From GYS-P2D sp964414425 (lineage in GTDB: Bacteria; Bacteroidota; Bacteroidia; Chitinophagales; Saprospiraceae): a DNA stretch of 8,234 nt. Below are positions 6,112 through 8,234 of the stretch, in pieces. Each line of letters opens with the position of its first letter. Positions within the stretch are counted from its first letter, which is position 1. The stretch is from assembly GCA_964414425.1 (NCBI GenBank), contig CAYPWL010000070.1, positions 1 through 8,234 of the forward strand, written 5' to 3'. The notes beneath the pieces are model-generated. The model ran no database searches and had not been told where the DNA came from. It saw nothing but the letters and a program-made list of their open reading frames with translations. The position numbers and the translations under genes are program-made.

Positions 6112-8019
6112 ATGCAGAATATGAAATTGCCGAATATGAAAATGAGGGATCTATCAATTCTATTCAGTGGTCTGTTCATATGGGGCCATTGCTTGACTGC
6201 TCAGCCAACTGACTGGATCATAAGAGATTACGATAGGACCATAGAAGATGTTAGCAAGAATAAGCTTAAGTTCTTAGGCGTAGTGGTTGAGCCGATATTC
6301 GAAGATTTACATCTGTACAGACTAAAGTTTGATAGGTCGATAGATCGAAGAACAGTCCGCGATCTCTTATTTGAAAAAAGTGCTCAAGTAAATCTCTATG
6401 AGGACTTCTTAGTTAAGAATCGTGCAATCCCCAACGATCCAGACTTTCCTGCTCAATGGGGTCTTGATCAAATAAACATGCCTGAGGTTTGGGATATCAC
6501 CACAGGTGGCACAGCCCCTAATGGAGATGATATTGTTGTGGCTGTTTTTGATGATGGATTTGAGTCGATACATCGAGACTTGATCAATAATGTATGGACA
6601 AATGAAGGAGAAATCCCCGATAATGGCATCGATGATGACAATAATGGATTCATAGATGACTATGTGGGGTGGAACTTCACTCAAGATAATGATGATCATC
6701 CGCCACGTGCTCATGGTACGGCAGTAGCCGGAATCATAGGAGCATCAGGGAATAATGGTATCCTGGGATCTGGTGTGAACTGGGATATAAAATTAATGCT
6801 CACCAGTGGTGGATCCAGAGCGGGGTTCCCTATCTCCGTAATCATTGAAGCCTATGAATACATGTATGACCAAAGGAGATTATATAACAGTACGGCAGGC
6901 GAGCAAGGTGCTTATGTAGTAGCCAGCAATTTTTCTGGAGGCGCTGCCAATCTATTTCCTGAAGACTTCCCCGAATGGTGTGAAGTATATGACTTATTAG
7001 GCCAAGAAGGAATCCTGAACATAACATCGGCTCCTAATGCAGATGTCAACGTAGAAATTGATGGTGATCTGCCAGCATTATGCCCAAGTGATCATCTTAT
7101 ATTAGTAACGAATACAGATCGTCAGGATAACAAGGTTGAGTTTGCAGGATTTGGCCCTCAAACTATAGATGTCGGTGCACCAGGAGATGGCATCGCCACA
7201 ACTGGGATCAATGGTGAATTGAATCCAAACTTCACGGGAGCTTCTGCATCTGCACCATTTGTAGCAGGTCTTGTCTCAATGTTATATTCGGTTATGTGCG
7301 AAGACGCTTATGAACAATCCATCACGGATCCCGAATCGATCAATCGTATGGTGCGAAGCATTATACTAAGTAACGTAGTGAGTTCTCCGTCTCTCGAAGG
7401 AATCACCACAACGGGCGGTCGTATCGATGCTCTATTGGCTATTAATGCTATCAGAGCAACACCAGGACTTGGGGATTGCTGTGCGATATCCTTCGAATCG
7501 GTCCTGATCACTGATGAATCCTGCGATGGTGCCACAGATGGCAGAATCATGGTAGAAATAGACACTTTCGACATCAGAAGTGGATTAAGGTTCAGTTTAA
7601 GCAATCAGGACTTTAACAGTGAAACGCCCAATGGTAATTTCACCTTCATAGAAAGTGGAACTTATGATCTAAGGGTCAGTGCCGAAAGAGATGAAATGTG
7701 CCAAGCAGATACTATCATTAGTCTGGCACCGTCAAGCATATCCTGTGAATTTGGTGAGTTTAGGGTAATCGATATTACTCCTAATCCTCCCGTATCAAAT
7801 ACGGTCACCTTGAGATACGAACTTGACGAAGCGAAGGCTATAACCATAGTAGTCTACGATATGCTTGGCAGGTTAATGTATACGGACTTCATTCCATCTG
7901 ATGGATCGGGTATGGGAACTGCCGTCATAGATATCTCTAACCTAAGCTCCGGCGTATATAGTGTAGGTTTTCGTGCAAATGACCGATTAGCCGCTGAACA
8001 AATGCTTATCGCTCGATAG
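6112..8019 (+). CDS. S8 (subtilisin-like) serine protease with T9SS type A sorting domain
   Basis: This 635-residue secreted protease has a signal peptide (about residues 11-30, cleaved near LTA-Q) and a propeptide-like region (about 31-115). The S8 catalytic domain (about 116-450) has Asp147 in AVFDDG, His201 in AHGTAVAGIIG and Ser378 in GASASAPFVAG. Asn309 in TSAPNAD is the likely oxyanion-hole residue. An Asp/Asn-rich stretch, NGIDDDNNGFIDDYVGWNF (171-189), is typical of Bacteroidota subtilases and probably binds calcium. Residues about 457-545 form a Cys-containing beta region (TDESCDGATDGRIMVEI) resembling a SprB-type repeat. The C-terminus (about 553-635: ITPNPPVSNTVTLRYEL, VYDMLGRLMY, LSSGVYSVGF) is a T9SS type A sorting domain, directing export across the outer membrane. 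All triad residues are present, so it should be active. Several in-frame ATGs (6112, 6121, 6136, 6142) compete as start; the last gives the more usual short signal-peptide N-region. It probably shares a transcript with the propeller gene. Substrate unknown. Confidence 0.94.
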   Translation: MQNMKLPNMKMRDLSILFSGLFIWGHCLTAQPTDWIIRDYDRTIEDVSKNKLKFLGVVVEPIFEDLHLYRLKFDRSIDRRTVRDLLFEKSAQVNLYEDFLVKNRAIPNDPDFPAQWGLDQINMPEVWDITTGGTAPNGDDIVVAVFDDGFESIHRDLINNVWTNEGEIPDNGIDDDNNGFIDDYVGWNFTQDNDDHPPRAHGTAVAGIIGASGNNGILGSGVNWDIKLMLTSGGSRAGFPISVIIEAYEYMYDQRRLYNSTAGEQGAYVVASNFSGGAANLFPEDFPEWCEVYDLLGQEGILNITSAPNADVNVEIDGDLPALCPSDHLILVTNTDRQDNKVEFAGFGPQTIDVGAPGDGIATTGINGELNPNFTGASASAPFVAGLVSMLYSVMCEDAYEQSITDPESINRMVRSIILSNVVSSPSLEGITTTGGRIDALLAINAIRATPGLGDCCAISFESVLITDESCDGATDGRIMVEIDTFDIRSGLRFSLSNQDFNSETPNGNFTFIESGTYDLRVSAERDEMCQADTIISLAPSSISCEFGEFRVIDITPNPPVSNTVTLRYELDEAKAITIVVYDMLGRLMYTDFIPSDGSGMGTAVIDISNLSSGVYSVGFRANDRLAAEQMLIAR

Positions 8020-8050
8020 ATAACTACCAAAAACAGCGCTTCTTGCCTAA

Positions 8051-8062
8051 AATCTATAGATT
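8051..8062. repeat. 12-bp perfect palindrome downstream of the protease gene
   Basis: AATCTATAGATT is perfectly self-complementary and lies 31 bases after the protease stop and 38 bases before the tRNA -7 element. It has no GC-rich stem and no following T-tract, so it is a poor terminator; it could be a protein-binding site or chance. A near copy (AATCTACAGATT, 11 of 12 bases) occurs at 3361-3372. Confidence 0.5.
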
Positions 8063-8100
8063 ATTCGGGCCATAATATTTTAACTTGATTATAAAAGGAC

Positions 8101-8108
8101 TACTTTTG
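8101..8108 (+). promoter_or_regulatory. Candidate -7 promoter element for tRNA-Arg
   Basis: TACTTTTG is an exact match to TAnnTTTG, and its continuation TACTTTTGCAGCC resembles the pyrimidine-rich, GCA-following promoters often seen before Bacteroidota stable RNA genes. It lies about 67 bases upstream of the tRNA. The -33 position holds TTTT (8078-8081) rather than TTG; a TTG at 8085-8087 is too close. This would make the tRNA an independent transcription unit after the protease gene. Confidence 0.6.
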
Positions 8109-8175
8109 CAGCCCTGTTCAAAAAGCTGAGCGGAAAAACCTGCATTCATATTATATGAAGAATGGAGAAGAAGAC

Positions 8176-8234
8176 GGCTCCGTAGCTCAACTGGATAGAG
8201 TACCTGACTACGAATCAGGCGGTTGCAGGTTCGA
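8176..8234 (+). tRNA. tRNA-Arg (anticodon ACG), 3' end beyond the window
   Basis: The acceptor 5' strand GGCTCCG (8176-8182) is followed by TA and a D arm (GCTC ... GAGT). The anticodon stem CCTGA/TCAGG (8203-8207 and 8215-8219) encloses the loop CTACGAA, whose anticodon ACG (8210-8212) reads arginine CGU, and also CGC/CGA once A34 is converted to inosine by TadA. A 5-nt variable loop and the T-stem strand GCAGG with TTCGA follow, where the window ends. The T-stem's second strand, the acceptor 3' strand and any CCA are not visible. Confidence 0.95.

Noticed and set aside
6409..6714. Minus-strand 101-codon frame inside the protease gene
   Set aside because: It is antisense to the conserved S8 catalytic domain, and has no signal or family features.

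Overview
The window reads as chromosomal DNA of a Bacteroidota bacterium. Four things point there. The subtilisin-like protease ends in a type IX secretion (T9SS) type A sorting domain. The signal peptidase I carries the long N-terminal extension and large insertions usual in that phylum. The collagen-like protein has an N-terminal head of the 'STTQGFVMTRMTTEQRD' kind common in Bacteroidota surface and tail-fibre-like proteins. Genes lack clear Shine-Dalgarno sites, and two sites match the phylum's -7 promoter element TAnnTTTG. I cannot place it to genus.

Layout. Minus strand: 1-1002 is the 5' part of a collagen-like exported protein that runs off the left edge, with 68 uninterrupted Gly-X-Y triplets in view. 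It is followed, going up the coordinates, by an apparent two-gene membrane operon transcribed right to left: an NfeD/YuaF-like protein (2714-3283) and then a flotillin (1259-2674). A 311-bp divergent intergenic region (3284-3594) separates these from a plus-strand cluster: signal peptidase I (3595-5202, GTG start), a small exported beta-propeller-like protein overlapping it by 4 nt (5199-6077), and a T9SS-sorted S8 protease (6112-8019). A tRNA-Arg(ACG), cut by the right edge, begins at 8176 behind a good Bacteroidota-type -7 element.

How the parts relate. Most of the window concerns the cell envelope. NfeD and flotillin are a well-known membrane scaffold pair. Signal peptidase I removes the Sec signal peptides that the propeller protein, the protease and the collagen-like protein all carry, and the protease would then cross the outer membrane by T9SS. 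The tight lepB-propeller spacing suggests co-transcription, but a functional link between the peptidase and the two exported products is inference.

I found no convincing sign of a wholly new system. The parts most worth a second look are the collagen-like protein, with its near-identical 126-bp tandem units and regularly spaced Asp triplets, and the lepB-propeller-subtilase gene cluster.
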